Below the pieces are notes generated by a model that made no database searches, had not been told where the DNA came from, and was given only the letters and a program-made list of their open reading frames with translations. From Sedimentibacter sp. (GTDB taxonomy: Bacteria > Bacillota > Clostridia > Tissierellales > Sedimentibacteraceae), in NCBI GenBank assembly GCA_018436705.1, contig JAHDLA010000019.1, forward strand, positions 1-64,000: a stretch of 64,000 bases of DNA. Reading direction: 5' to 3'. Shown piece after piece: positions 50,855 through 59,818 of this stretch; the stretch's first letter is position 1; every line of letters begins with the position of its first letter. A program made the translations under genes and the position numbers.

Positions 50855-51223
50855 TTGAAAATTCAGGAATCTGCTGAGATGTACCTTGAAACAATCTTGA
50901 TTCTATCTAAGAAAAATCCTCCGGTGCGTTCAATTGATATTGCAAATGAACTTGAATATACAAAACCCAGCGTCAGTGTTGCAATGAAAAATCTTCGCAA
51001 AAACGGTTATATTGAAATGGATACTGACAGTTATATTACGTTAACCGAAAAGGGTACAGCAATAGCAGAATCAGTGTATGAGAAACATACTTTATTTTCT
51101 GAATGGCTTGCCTCTTTAGGAGTAGATAAAAAAACAGCAACAGAAGACGCATGCCGCATTGAACATGTTCTCAGCGAAGAAAGCTTTGAAGCCATTAAAA
51201 AGCATGTACAAAAACATAATTAA
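50855..51223 (+). CDS. DtxR/MntR-type metal-dependent repressor
   Basis: A 122-residue winged-helix repressor: (M)KIQESAEMYLETILILSKKNPPVRSIDIANELEYTKPSVSVAMKNLRKNGYIEMDTDSYITLTEKG is the DtxR-type DNA-binding domain, followed by the short metal-binding and dimer region with EKHTLFSEWLASLG and CRIEHVLSEESFEAI. No SH3-like C-terminal domain is present. The TTG at 50855 follows GGAGATGAT; the in-frame ATG at 50840 has no ribosome binding site. Fe or Mn is the probable co-repressor. The flavodoxin-DUF3793-DUF2325 operon next to it has Fe-box-like sites. Confidence 0.9.
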   Translation: MKIQESAEMYLETILILSKKNPPVRSIDIANELEYTKPSVSVAMKNLRKNGYIEMDTDSYITLTEKGTAIAESVYEKHTLFSEWLASLGVDKKTATEDACRIEHVLSEESFEAIKKHVQKHN

Positions 51224-51243
51224 AGCTATTTTAATAAGTAATA

Positions 51244-51272
51244 AAAGAACCCGCCTTCCAGCGGGTTTTATA
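51244..51272. terminator. Bidirectional terminator between the repressor and flavodoxin genes
   Basis: AACCCGC (51248-51254) and GCGGGTT (51261-51267) with a six-base loop; T-rich on both sides. Confidence 0.88.
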
Positions 51273-51282
51273 TTGATAAATT

Positions 51283-51711
51283 TTATTGTTCAGCCAGTTT
51301 CTTTCCTAAAGCTATACAGTCATTTTTTGCATTCTCATCAGGCACCTCATTGCAAATTACGCTGTCTATTACAAAATTCGCCCCTAGGGACAGGCATTCT
51401 TCCTCCCACTTTCTCATCCATTCACCATCACCCCAGCCATATGAACCAAACAAGGCGATATTTTTTCCTTTGAGTTTTGCCCCGCATGCTGAAAACATTG
51501 GCTGAAATTCGGACTCTTCAAGCTCTTCAGCCCCCATTGAAGGACAGCCAAATGCAATTGCATCATAGCCGTCCATTATTTCCGGATTAAATTCAGATGC
51601 GGAATATATTACTGCATCGGTACCGTTTGCTTTTATACCTTCTGCCACAAATTCAGACATCTTTTCCGTATTTCCTGTACCACTCCAAAAAACAACTGCT
51701 ACTTTACTCAT
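51283..51711 (-). CDS. Flavodoxin
   Basis: A 142-residue short-chain flavodoxin. The FMN phosphate loop is FWSGTGNTEKM (about 8-18), and the isoalloxazine-contact loops are SMGAEELEE and FGSYGWGDGEWM. The length is standard for clostridial flavodoxins, which replace ferredoxin when iron is short. It is the last gene of the DUF2325-DUF3793-flavodoxin transcript. The Fe-box-like palindromes upstream support iron-responsive expression. AAAGGAG precedes the ATG. Confidence 0.95.
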   Translation of the reverse strand: MSKVAVVFWSGTGNTEKMSEFVAEGIKANGTDAVIYSASEFNPEIMDGYDAIAFGCPSMGAEELEESEFQPMFSACGAKLKGKNIALFGSYGWGDGEWMRKWEEECLSLGANFVIDSVICNEVPDENAKNDCIALGKKLAEQ

Positions 51712-51742
51712 AAATTTTGCTCCTTTTATTTATTTTAATATT

Positions 51743-52294
51743 TTACGCAGCAACTGTGAGCTGCATAATTGATCTTCCTCCGGCAAATAGTTTCATATAC
51801 ACCTTTCTGCATTTATTATATCTCTCAAATAATTGCATCGCCTTATATTCATCACTGTAAACTTTCCATAATCCGGAGCATTTACTGTTTTTTCCTTCAT
51901 TCTCAATAAACCCAATAACATCTTTAAGCGGATAGCCTAAAAACACGCCGATTTCGTGTGGAAAAATATCGCTGCATGCAAAACGTTTCTTCAATCGTTC
52001 AATACAATATGTAAAAGACCCGCAATTGTAACCGTATGCCCTTAAAAAATCCAAAATATTTTGATTTGTTAATTCCTGTGTAATCTTGCTCTTACGATAA
52101 ACATATATAAGAGCTCGGCCGTTCTTACTATTAAGCACTTCAAGATAAACATCTTTTTTATTCAGCAGATTATTAATTCTGCATAAATGCATATTAAGCT
52201 CCTCCAAGGAATGCGCAGGGCAGTTACACAAATTTGCTGTTTTTAATCCCGCTAAAGTCGGAGAGCAGTATTCAATCAAAAATTGTTCCATCAT
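51743..52294 (-). CDS. DUF3793 family protein
   Basis: A 183-residue protein with the DUF3793 pattern: EQFLIEYCSPTLAGLKTANLCNC at the start, INNLLNKKDVYLEVLNSKNGRALIYVYR, then FPHEIGVFLGYPLKDVIGFIENEGKNSKCSGLWKVYSD, and a C-terminal YNKCRKVYMKLFAGG. It has several cysteines (Cys10, 23, 25 among them) that could bind a metal or cluster. Such genes often occur with flavodoxin and iron-regulated genes; the function is unknown. Its start overlaps or abuts the stop of the DUF2325 gene. Confidence 0.88.
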   Translation of the reverse strand: MMEQFLIEYCSPTLAGLKTANLCNCPAHSLEELNMHLCRINNLLNKKDVYLEVLNSKNGRALIYVYRKSKITQELTNQNILDFLRAYGYNCGSFTYCIERLKKRFACSDIFPHEIGVFLGYPLKDVIGFIENEGKNSKCSGLWKVYSDEYKAMQLFERYNKCRKVYMKLFAGGRSIMQLTVAA

Positions 52295-52591
52295 TTATGC
52301 CTCCTTATTTCTTGACACATGTTCTTCTAACAAAATGTTTAATGCGGTGGCACTGCTTGAACGAACTCTTGCAATAGGTATGTTGTTTCGCTTGGCTTCT
52401 CCTACTGCGCTGATGACCATTTTATGAGATACTGTATTTGTGAAAAGAACCATCAGGTCAGGTGCGCCGATTTTTTTCTTTAGCGATCCATTCTCCTTTG
52501 CAAAAACTTTTACCTTGCATCCATAATTTTTGCATATATCCTCATATTGACATACCATTCTTTCATTGCCACCGATAATTACAATACTCAA
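52295..52591 (-). CDS. DUF2325 family protein
   Basis: A 98-residue protein that begins at TTG (52589-52591), preceded by GAGGTGATGA. (M)SIVIIGGNERMVCQYEDICKNYGC and PDLMVLFTNTVSHKMVISAVGEAKRNNIPIARVRSSSATAL are the usual DUF2325 features, a small Rossmann-like fold. The function is unknown. It is the first gene of the iron-box operon and is immediately followed by DUF3793. Confidence 0.88.
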   Translation of the reverse strand: MSIVIIGGNERMVCQYEDICKNYGCKVKVFAKENGSLKKKIGAPDLMVLFTNTVSHKMVISAVGEAKRNNIPIARVRSSSATALNILLEEHVSRNKEA

Positions 52592-52607
52592 ATCATCACC
52601 TCTTTTT

Positions 52608-52625
52608 AGTTAGTTTTAGCTAACT
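52608..52625. promoter_or_regulatory. Fe-box-like inverted repeat 1
   Basis: AGTTAG (52608-52613) and CTAACT (52620-52625) around TTTTAG. It is just upstream of the DUF2325 start and has the same TTAG/CTAA half-sites as the larger palindrome at 52660. Confidence 0.65.
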
Positions 52626-52659
52626 TTGAAATATTTTTTTAGGGCTTCCAAGCACCCGT

Positions 52660-52691
52660 TTCATATGGTTAGTTTAAACTAACCATATGAA
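52660..52691. promoter_or_regulatory. Fe-box-like perfect 32-bp palindrome
   Basis: A perfectly symmetrical 32-bp sequence centred on GGTTAGTTTAAACTAACC. The GTTAG-N6-CTAAC core resembles DtxR/IdeR-type iron boxes (consensus TTAGGTTAGCCTAACCTAA). It lies about 70-100 bases upstream of DUF2325, and a DtxR-type repressor gene lies at the other end of the operon. Confidence 0.78.
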
Positions 52692-52820
52692 GAATACCAT
52701 ATTATTAAATCCTTGTCAAGCAATATTTTAATAAAAAAACACATTAAAGATTTTTCAGTAATGTGTTTTTTGACTTATATTTGACAGAAATATAACAGCT
52801 CCCAGATATTTTATCCTTTG

Positions 52821-54014
52821 CTAAATCAACAAATCAAGTGCCTGTTTTAAGTCATTAATTATATCTTCAGCATCTTCCAACCCAATTGACAGCCTAACAA
52901 GACCTTCTGTTATACCTGATAATGCTCTTTCCTCAGGTGTGTAAGGTGAATGTGTCATTGAAGCTGGATGCTGTATTAACGTTTCCGTATCTCCCAGACT
53001 TACTGCCAGAGCACACAGATGCAAACTATTCATTAATTTTCTTCCTGCTTCCAGCCCTCCCTTTATTTCAAAAGCAATCATTGCACCTGGCAGTGCCATC
53101 TGTTTTTTTGCCAGCTCGTATTGTGGAAAGCTTTTCAGCCCCGGGTAAGCTATTTTTTCGACTGCAGGATGCGCTTCAAGGAACTCTGCAACCTTTTGAG
53201 CATTAGAACAATGCTTTTCCATTCGAATTTGCAAAGTTTTCATTCCCCTATTAATCAAATAAGCATCAAACGGGCTAAGCACTGAACCTGTCATATCCTT
53301 AATTCCAACAAGCCTTACTTCATTTATAAATTCCTGTTTTCCTGCCGCAAATCCGGCAATTACATCCCCATGACCGTTCAAGTATTTTGTTGCAGAATGA
53401 ACAACAACATCTGCACCTAAATCTAAAGGTCTTTGTATATATGGAGTACAATACGTATTATCAACCACAACAATACATCCTTCATTTTCATGAGCTATGG
53501 CAGAAATTTTTTCTATGTCTGATATAAGCATATTAGGGTTAGCAGGAGTTTCTAAATATACCACTCTTGTATTAGGTTTCATGGCCTTTCTTACATTTTC
53601 CGGATCAGATGTATCCACGAAAGTTGTTGTTACACCAAACTTCGATAATCCGTGATTTAAAAATGCAAATGTACATCCATACAAAGTTTTTGCAGCTACT
53701 ACATGGTCACCTTCCTTTAAAGCAGACCATAATACAGATGTAATCGCTCCAATTCCAGATGCCATTGAAACAGCAGCCTCTGCATTCTCTAAATTCGCAA
53801 GTTTATCTTCCACCTGAGTGCTGGTTGGGTTTCCAAGCCTCGTATAGATATAACCCTCTTCTTCTAACGCAAATCTTCTACCACCCTGCTCTGCTGAATC
53901 AAATATGAAAGTTGACGTCTGATAAATTGGTGTTGCAAGAGCACCGTATTCGTTTTTTTTGTAACCTGCATGCACAGCTCTAGTTGCAAATTTCATTTTA
54001 CTTAAGTTTTCCAT
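52821..54014 (-). CDS. megL: Methionine gamma-lyase
   Basis: PLP enzyme that splits methionine to methanethiol, 2-oxobutyrate and ammonia. The 397-aa protein begins with [11 protein letters not shown] and has the Cys/Met-PLP blocks. The catalytic Tyr112 and Cys114 in LYGCTFAFL match the Tyr/Cys pair characteristic of MGL, not of cystathionine gamma-synthases. PLP Lys210 is in [12 protein letters not shown]. The C-terminal [22 protein letters not shown] is usual. It lies 20 bases after an ACT-PAS sigma-54 activator gene and probably shares its -24/-12 promoter. 2-Oxobutyrate could then feed the oxidoreductase route. Confidence 0.93.
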   Translation of the reverse strand: MENLSKMKFATRAVHAGYKKNEYGALATPIYQTSTFIFDSAEQGGRRFALEEEGYIYTRLGNPTSTQVEDKLANLENAEAAVSMASGIGAITSVLWSALKEGDHVVAAKTLYGCTFAFLNHGLSKFGVTTTFVDTSDPENVRKAMKPNTRVVYLETPANPNMLISDIEKISAIAHENEGCIVVVDNTYCTPYIQRPLDLGADVVVHSATKYLNGHGDVIAGFAAGKQEFINEVRLVGIKDMTGSVLSPFDAYLINRGMKTLQIRMEKHCSNAQKVAEFLEAHPAVEKIAYPGLKSFPQYELAKKQMALPGAMIAFEIKGGLEAGRKLMNSLHLCALAVSLGDTETLIQHPASMTHSPYTPEERALSGITEGLVRLSIGLEDAEDIINDLKQALDLLI

Positions 54015-54034
54015 CTAAATATAACCTCCTAAAA

Positions 54035-55585
54035 TTAATAATTTGATATTTGATTTAAATTTATATTGTATTTTTTCATTCTGTTAATAAGAAGAGTATG
54101 GGTAACCTCAAGATTTCTGGCGGCTTCTCTGATGCTCTTTGACTGTTGAAGACTTTCTATAATTTTCTTTTTTTCAAGCTTTTCAATATATTTCTTTAGA
54201 GAGCCGGAACTTGAATTTTCCTCCGGAAGGATAGCATAATTAAGCACTATGTCTCTAGGCATTATTTCCTTTGATGTTGCAAGAGCTACAGCTCTTTCCA
54301 AAACATTCTGGAATTCCCGCACATTTCCCGGCCAATTATAGTTTATGAGCTTACGCATTGCATCCTTTTCTATCCCTGTTATTTCCTTATGATACCTTTT
54401 AGCATGCATATTCGCAAAATGCTCATACAGTATGGGAAGATCCTCCTTTCTTTCACGAAGCGAAGGAATTGACAAATTAAAAATGTTGATTCTAAAGAGA
54501 AGTTCCAATCTAAATTCTTTATTTTTTACCATTTCATCAATATTTTGATTTGTCGCCGAAATCAATCTTACATCAACGCTTACTTCTTTTACGCCGCCTA
54601 CTCTTCTCACTTTTTTTTCTTGTAGCACTCTTAGCAGTTTTGCTTGAAGATGAGAAGCCATATCTCCTATTTCATCCAAAAAAACTGTTCCGCCGCTTGC
54701 TATTTCAAATATACCGGCTTTGCCTTCTTTTCTGCCGCCTGTAAACGTCCCCCCCTCATAACCGAAAAGCTCACTTTCAAGCAGTTGATAAGGAATTGCC
54801 GCGCAATTAATTGCTATGAACGGTTTATTTTTTCTTTTACTTTCATTATGTATGGCTCTTGCAAAAAGCTCTTTTCCCGTACCGCTTTCACCTGTTATTA
54901 ATACAGGCGAATCGGATTTTGAATATAGTTTCCCTCGATCAATGGTTTCAAGCATTTTGTTGCTTTCTGCGTAGATGTCTTTAAAGGTTATTGGGTTATC
55001 ATAGCGGTCATACATATCGGTATCAACATCATAAAATGACAACAAATAGCTGCTCAATACGTTTTCCTCATTGATAATCGGCTGTAACTTAACTTCATAA
55101 AGCTGATTCCCAATTGTCATTTTTTCTCTTACAATGTTTTTCTTTGTAGTATTGCTTCTTAACTGGATTAAATACTTATCACAGTCAATATACTTATTAA
55201 TGTTGGTTCCGGTTATATCCTTGCCATCTGTATTAAATATTTTTTCGGCTGCAAAATTATTAAAATATTTAATATCTCCATTTCTATTCAGCAGCGTTAC
55301 ACCATGTAAAATAACATCCAATACATTTTTCATTTCCGTATCTTTTTCTTCAAAAGGAAAAATATCTATTTCTTCAAGCGACTCCCAACAGCTTAAATTT
55401 TGCAGCTCTTTTTTGATATTTTCCCACACATTATCCTCTACAGGCATCAATTTAATATATGCTACATAAGCGTAAACCTCCATCCAAATTAATCCTACAT
55501 CATATTTATGAAGCACGGATAACGTCTCATAAGTAATATGCGGCCTGTCTTCTGCAGCTGTTAATTTAATTTTCTTTGCTTCCAT
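54035..55585 (-). CDS. ACT-PAS sigma-54-type activator (probable regulator of megL)
   Basis: A TyrR-like enhancer-binding protein of 516 aa. The N-terminus (about 1-75) has an ACT-like fold ([35 protein letters not shown]) suggesting an amino-acid ligand. A PAS segment follows (about 82-185, [23 protein letters not shown]). The AAA+ domain has [18 protein letters not shown] and [12 protein letters not shown]. The sigma-54 contact loop reads GTFTGG where GAFTGA is usual. A short Fis-like HTH ends it ([23 protein letters not shown]). The ATG at 55583-55585 follows GAGGAG. A -24/-12 promoter just upstream implies autoregulation with megL. Confidence 0.9.
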   Translation of the reverse strand: MEAKKIKLTAAEDRPHITYETLSVLHKYDVGLIWMEVYAYVAYIKLMPVEDNVWENIKKELQNLSCWESLEEIDIFPFEEKDTEMKNVLDVILHGVTLLNRNGDIKYFNNFAAEKIFNTDGKDITGTNINKYIDCDKYLIQLRSNTTKKNIVREKMTIGNQLYEVKLQPIINEENVLSSYLLSFYDVDTDMYDRYDNPITFKDIYAESNKMLETIDRGKLYSKSDSPVLITGESGTGKELFARAIHNESKRKNKPFIAINCAAIPYQLLESELFGYEGGTFTGGRKEGKAGIFEIASGGTVFLDEIGDMASHLQAKLLRVLQEKKVRRVGGVKEVSVDVRLISATNQNIDEMVKNKEFRLELLFRINIFNLSIPSLRERKEDLPILYEHFANMHAKRYHKEITGIEKDAMRKLINYNWPGNVREFQNVLERAVALATSKEIMPRDIVLNYAILPEENSSSGSLKKYIEKLEKKKIIESLQQSKSIREAARNLEVTHTLLINRMKKYNINLNQISNY

Positions 55586-55607
55586 ACTTTCTCCTCTCTT
55601 TTTCAAT

Positions 55608-55623
55608 TGCATTAAGTATGCCA
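55608..55623 (-). promoter_or_regulatory. Sigma-54-like (-24/-12) promoter of the activator-megL operon
   Basis: Minus strand TGGCATACTTAATGCA keeps TGGCA and TGCA with GG and GC exactly 12 bases apart; two positions differ from consensus. Predicted start near 55598, with GAGGAG immediately downstream. Confidence 0.65.
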
Positions 55624-55667
55624 ATTAAACATAGTAGAATATCAACGTTTTTTTTATTTATATAAAG

Positions 55668-55717
55668 CACAGTCCTGCAATCATGGAATAATATCGTTCC
55701 ATAATTACAGGACTGTG
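55668..55717. promoter_or_regulatory. Nested 50-base inverted repeat upstream of the activator-megL promoter
   Basis: CACAGTCCTG (55668-55677) and CAGGACTGTG (55708-55717) enclose ATGGAA and TTCCAT. It is centred about 95 bases upstream of the predicted start, a normal enhancer distance. No strong T-run follows on the minus strand, so a terminator for the nitroreductase gene is the weaker reading. Confidence 0.55.
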
Positions 55718-55809
55718 GAATGTTACAGTTTGTTGCGGTTTATTATTAATCCATTAGGTTTAATATTAAACCATTTTTATAAATTTTACAAGCAAAAAAT
55801 TTTATATAT

Positions 55810-56649
55810 TCATTCTAACCATTTAAACCCTTGTTTTTTCATATAATTAACATAACCGCTTAAATCAAGGAAATCATCTTGCTTTAAATAATAATACCCA
55901 AACCAAAACTGATATGCACTGATTTTATTGAAATTCAATGCATTGCTTCTAAACTTTTCAGCCATTTCTATTCCATCATACCTTAAGCATGTATCGTAAA
56001 TATTATCGACTAGTTTTTTTGTAGGTTTCATATTCCAATTTTCATATTTATTCTCATATTCGTTAATAAGACTATCAATTTCAATATCTTTATATTTTTC
56101 GTCGTGCACCAATACAGTTCTGTTATATTTTTCAGACATTGCAGGTATACTTTTAGGGTATCCTAAAACAACCATTACCGACGGACATACATATTTAGGA
56201 ATATTCAAAAGTTCAGATACCTTATCAACAGTATTTATTATATTCCCCACGTAAACTGATTTTAAATTTTCAGCCTCAGCTGCAAGGCAAGCCGTATGAG
56301 CACAGATGGCCGTACTGAGTACGGCCATCCAAAAGTCCATAAAATTATTTATTGCTTCACATGGAGCAGGTAACACATCACAAATTTTCTTTATTCTTCT
56401 GTAGTCTATGCAGAATAATAAGCACACCGGTGCTTTTTCTATAAACATTTGGTTTCTGCAAAGCTCTGCAAGCTTTTTCTTTGTTTTACTATTTTTTATT
56501 TTTATAATGGAATATGCTTGAAACCCTCCTGCTGACGGTGATTTGCATGCTGCATTCAGGATTTTTTCAAGACATTCATCCGAAACTTCTCTGTCTGAGA
56601 AGCTTCTGCAGCTTGAACGGTTATTTATTATGTCATAGATATTATCCAT
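55810..56649 (-). CDS. Nitroreductase family protein
   Basis: A 279-residue flavoprotein. The N-terminal FMN-binding block is NNRSSCRSFSDREVSDECLEKILNAACKSPSAGGFQAYSIIKI, followed by LCRNQMFIEKAPVCLLFCID and VPSVMVVLGYPKS-like segments. The C-terminal part (about 195-279) is longer than in typical nitroreductases and ends in FWFGYYYLKQDDFLDLSGYVNYMKKQGF. Substrate unknown. It follows the DUF917 gene by about 30 bases, at the end of the opp operon. GGAGGCAGG precedes the ATG. Confidence 0.88.
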   Translation of the reverse strand: MDNIYDIINNRSSCRSFSDREVSDECLEKILNAACKSPSAGGFQAYSIIKIKNSKTKKKLAELCRNQMFIEKAPVCLLFCIDYRRIKKICDVLPAPCEAINNFMDFWMAVLSTAICAHTACLAAEAENLKSVYVGNIINTVDKVSELLNIPKYVCPSVMVVLGYPKSIPAMSEKYNRTVLVHDEKYKDIEIDSLINEYENKYENWNMKPTKKLVDNIYDTCLRYDGIEMAEKFRSNALNFNKISAYQFWFGYYYLKQDDFLDLSGYVNYMKKQGFKWLE

Positions 56650-56680
56650 ATCGCCTGCCTCCTGAAATTATTGAAAGTAT

Positions 56681-57787
56681 TTAAATTATATCTTCAATTT
56701 TTCTATAATCCATATTGTATCCAAAAAATCTCGGCCCGAATATATCAACCGCTTCTTTTGTTCTCCATTCTTCAAATGCCTTTAGGACAAAAACAGTAAC
56801 TTTCATACCGGGTTTTCCGTTAGGATTAAGCAGCGGCATCTTTTCATCCCGATTATAAATGTTTATGGAATCCGGTGCAGTTGCAAAAACTTCTCCGTTT
56901 TTCCATGACATTATATATTCGTTTTGAAACCATATATCAAGCTTTTGCCCACTGTATTCTCCCTCTCCGCTGATGCTCAGGTTTCCAAAAGTAAAGCCTT
57001 CCCTGTCTTCCCAGTCAGCTTCGGTTATTTCACCCTCAAACACTACATATCCGTTGAACTTTTCAGCCACATCATAAGCAAAATTTCTTCCTTCTTCTTT
57101 TGCGGCTCTTGCTGTCCTTCCAATTTCCAGGCAATATGTAATTGTATTTTTTATCAGAGCATTCTTTAGATTTTTCCAATATCCCGGATGATCAACGACT
57201 CCTACTGAATTGAAGCTTGCAACTGCTGTCTGTCGAGCAAAAAGCTCAGCTCTGTCATCATTTGCCACGTTTGTAATAACCATAGAGTCCCCAAATTCAT
57301 TTGCCAGGCCCATAGGTGTTATGGAAACATCATTTAAAAACAAAGTTGAATGCTGTAAGCACGGCACACTTCTACCTGCCGGGTCTGCATCCACTATAGG
57401 TTTCCCAAGCCTTGCTGCCACATTAAGTGCTGCAGCAGTATTTCCTCCACCCAATTCAGTTGCTATAACGCCGTAAAATTCATTTCCGAAGTACTCTTCT
57501 AAAACTTTTATTGCTCTTACTTCTTTTGCTTCTTTTATTTTTGGCAAAGCATCATATTTACTTTTCTGTTCTTGAGAAAGTTCTCCAATTGAGCCACATG
57601 TGTATGGACTTGCGATTAAAGCATCGTCTGGTATTTCATTGATTTCTGCCAGTGTGAATTCAAATCCTTCATCATATGCCTTGTCTACTAATTCAATTCC
57701 TTCTTTAAGGCTTCCGCCGCCTCCTGTTCCTACTATGGCAGCGCCTAGCAGTATATCATGCAAATCCTGTTTTATTAGTTTTTTCAT
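56681..57787 (-). CDS. DUF917 family protein
   Basis: A 368-residue protein with the DUF917 start (DLHDILLGAAIVGTGGGGSLKEGIELVD), PYTCGSIGELSQEQ, TELGGGNTAAALNVAARLGKPIVDADPAGRSVP and LANEFGDSMVITNV. Members are associated with hydantoin and related cyclic amide breakdown (S-methyl thiohydantoin desulfurase among them). Here its neighbours are a peptidase and a peptide transporter. Its start lies one base after the stop of the aminopeptidase gene, and GAGGGC precedes the ATG. The substrate is not known. Confidence 0.9.
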   Translation of the reverse strand: MKKLIKQDLHDILLGAAIVGTGGGGSLKEGIELVDKAYDEGFEFTLAEINEIPDDALIASPYTCGSIGELSQEQKSKYDALPKIKEAKEVRAIKVLEEYFGNEFYGVIATELGGGNTAAALNVAARLGKPIVDADPAGRSVPCLQHSTLFLNDVSITPMGLANEFGDSMVITNVANDDRAELFARQTAVASFNSVGVVDHPGYWKNLKNALIKNTITYCLEIGRTARAAKEEGRNFAYDVAEKFNGYVVFEGEITEADWEDREGFTFGNLSISGEGEYSGQKLDIWFQNEYIMSWKNGEVFATAPDSINIYNRDEKMPLLNPNGKPGMKVTVFVLKAFEEWRTKEAVDIFGPRFFGYNMDYRKIEDII

Positions 57788-57788
57788 A

Positions 57789-58835
57789 TTATGCCCTCTT
57801 AAATATTTTATCTTCGTAATCTTTTAATTCTCTGTGGATAAATTTCCCTTTATTCAACACTTGCACATCGTCCAGCCATACTGAAGCGTTCAGGCAAATT
57901 CCGTCGCAGTGTGATTTTGCATCTTGTCCCTTTGGCGGTGCATCTATTGGACTTACATAGCCTATACCCCATTCAACGCATCCCCATACTCTTTCATCTT
58001 CAACTATGTCTCCGGTCAATCTTGCCCCGGGGTTCAGTCCGTAAGCCATGTGAGCCAGTTTATACATATTAGGATCTCCGAAACTCTTTAGCCATTCGGC
58101 AAATTGTTCAGCCTGAATTCCCCCTTCTATATTTGTTATCGTGCTGTTTTTAATTGTCAGTTTCACAGGCGCATCTAAAAGTCTGAAAGGTGGAACAAGA
58201 GAGCCATCAAACACGATAGTACCTTGTATGCTGTCAAACTCCGGCACAATGTTTAACTGCCCAGGCATCATATTCATACCGGGTCTTGATGCATCGCCTG
58301 AATCATTGCAAACCAAGTGATTTGGATTAGTTTTGAAAGTCAAGTCTGTACCTGCCGGAGTAGTAACCCTGTAAGCCTTCGTATTAATATTCATATTTGT
58401 AAACTTCTGCATAAATTCGGCAAGCAGCAGCATATCTATATTGCCTATATTTCTTATCATTAGATCCGGATTCATCTCCACAAGATTTATATATCTTATT
58501 TTTTTGTTGCCGCTGAAAGCAATTTCAAACGGAGTGGAATACAAAAGCCACTGCTTGTTATATTCAATCCATACATCTGCATGCTTTAATGCGCCTCCAA
58601 GAGCTTCTACAGGAAGATCAAAATCTGCTGCCTTTCCTACTCCGCTGGGAGTGGAAGTATATATAACCATGGGTTTCCCGCCTGCAGCGTACACGCTTGA
58701 CGCAGTTGCATTAACAACTTGCTCATTTGAGCATGTGTCTGCAGTAATTACCACTGTTTCTCCTTTTTTTACCTGAAGCATTTCCTTAATTAATCTGTCT
58801 GCTGCATTTTGCAATTCAAACTCTAAAAATTTCAT
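57789..58835 (-). CDS. M29-type aminopeptidase
   Basis: A 348-residue protein like the thermophilic metallo-aminopeptidases (M29). The N-terminal LIKEMLQVKKGETVVITADTCSNEQVVNATASSVYAAGGKPMVIY fits, as do the C-terminal metal-ligand candidates KLAHMAYGLNPGARLTGDIVEDERVWGCVEWGIG and KSHCDGICLNASVWLDD with Glu, His and Asp. It probably trims peptides brought in by the Opp system. It lies between oppF and the DUF917 gene, in the same orientation with short spacers. GGAGAAAG precedes the ATG. Confidence 0.87.
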   Translation of the reverse strand: MKFLEFELQNAADRLIKEMLQVKKGETVVITADTCSNEQVVNATASSVYAAGGKPMVIYTSTPSGVGKAADFDLPVEALGGALKHADVWIEYNKQWLLYSTPFEIAFSGNKKIRYINLVEMNPDLMIRNIGNIDMLLLAEFMQKFTNMNINTKAYRVTTPAGTDLTFKTNPNHLVCNDSGDASRPGMNMMPGQLNIVPEFDSIQGTIVFDGSLVPPFRLLDAPVKLTIKNSTITNIEGGIQAEQFAEWLKSFGDPNMYKLAHMAYGLNPGARLTGDIVEDERVWGCVEWGIGYVSPIDAPPKGQDAKSHCDGICLNASVWLDDVQVLNKGKFIHRELKDYEDKIFKRA

Positions 58836-58858
58836 AAGTCTTTCTCCATTTTTTAAAT

Positions 58859-59818
58859 TTAATTTTTATATCTATGACATGCAATTAATCTTCCATCATT
58901 TAATTTTATAAGTTCAGGCTCTTTTAACTTGCATACGTCACATACATATTGGCATCGCGTATGAAACCTGCATCCTTCCGGAGGATTAATCGAACTTGGT
59001 ATATTTCCTTCGAGGGTCTTCATATCTTCAATGTTATCGGTATTAATATCCGGTATAGCTGCAAAAAGAGCTTCTGTGTATGGATGTTTAGGGCTATTAA
59101 ATATTAAATCAGTTTTTCCATATTCTACAAGCTTACCTAGGTACATAACTGCTATCTTATCTGACATATAACTCACAACACTTAAATCATGAGATATAAC
59201 TATATAAGTTAAATTAAACTTTTCTTTCAAGTCATCAAGAAGACTTAGTATTTGCGCCTGTGATATAACATCTATTGAAGATGTTGGTTCATCAAGTACG
59301 ACAAGCTTAGGCATCAGAGACAGCGCCCTCGCTATTGCAATACGCTGCCTTTGACCTCCGCTGAACTCATGTGGATACTTGTATGCTCCGTCTTTCGGCA
59401 GACCCACCATCTCTAAAAGTTCACTAATTTTTTCTAATATCTCGACATTATTCAATTTTGTTTGTACACTTAACGGCTCTCCTATTATATCCTTAACGAG
59501 CATTCTTGGATTCAAAGACCAAAAAGGATCCTGAAAAACTATCTGAATATTTTTTCGTGTTTCTCTCATTTCTCTTTTCCCAAGAGTATATATGTTTTTC
59601 CCGTCAAAAATTACTTCGCCTTCCGTAGGATGTGTCAAGTTCAATACCGTACTTACCAACGTTGATTTGCCGCATCCTGATTCTCCAACAAGCCCTAATA
59701 CTTCCCCTTTTGCCATATTCAGCGAAACCCCGTCAACCGCTTTGACAAAAGTCGCCTTACTGCCTTTAACAGGAAAGTACTTTTTTAAATTCTTTATTTC
59801 TAATATTAATTCACTCAT
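58859..59818 (-). CDS. oppF: Oligopeptide ABC transporter ATP-binding protein OppF
   Basis: Nucleotide-binding subunit, 319 aa. Walker A GESGCGKST (45-53), Q-loop FQDPFWSLNP, signature FSGGQRQRIAIARAL, Walker B LVVLDEPTS and switch His ISHDLSVVS are all intact. The C-terminal oligopeptide domain ends in GCRFHTRCQYVCDVCKLKEPEL with the usual cysteine cluster. The ATG at 59816-59818 follows AGGAGGG and overlaps the TGA of oppD; the longer frame from 59854 is rejected. It is the partner of OppD. Confidence 0.95.
   Translation of the reverse strand: MSELILEIKNLKKYFPVKGSKATFVKAVDGVSLNMAKGEVLGLVGESGCGKSTLVSTVLNLTHPTEGEVIFDGKNIYTLGKREMRETRKNIQIVFQDPFWSLNPRMLVKDIIGEPLSVQTKLNNVEILEKISELLEMVGLPKDGAYKYPHEFSGGQRQRIAIARALSLMPKLVVLDEPTSSIDVISQAQILSLLDDLKEKFNLTYIVISHDLSVVSYMSDKIAVMYLGKLVEYGKTDLIFNSPKHPYTEALFAAIPDINTDNIEDMKTLEGNIPSSINPPEGCRFHTRCQYVCDVCKLKEPELIKLNDGRLIACHRYKN

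Noticed and set aside
55668..55717. Intrinsic terminator of the nitroreductase gene
   Set aside because: The minus strand lacks a T-run after the stem; position upstream of a -24/-12 promoter fits an activator site better. Not fully excluded.
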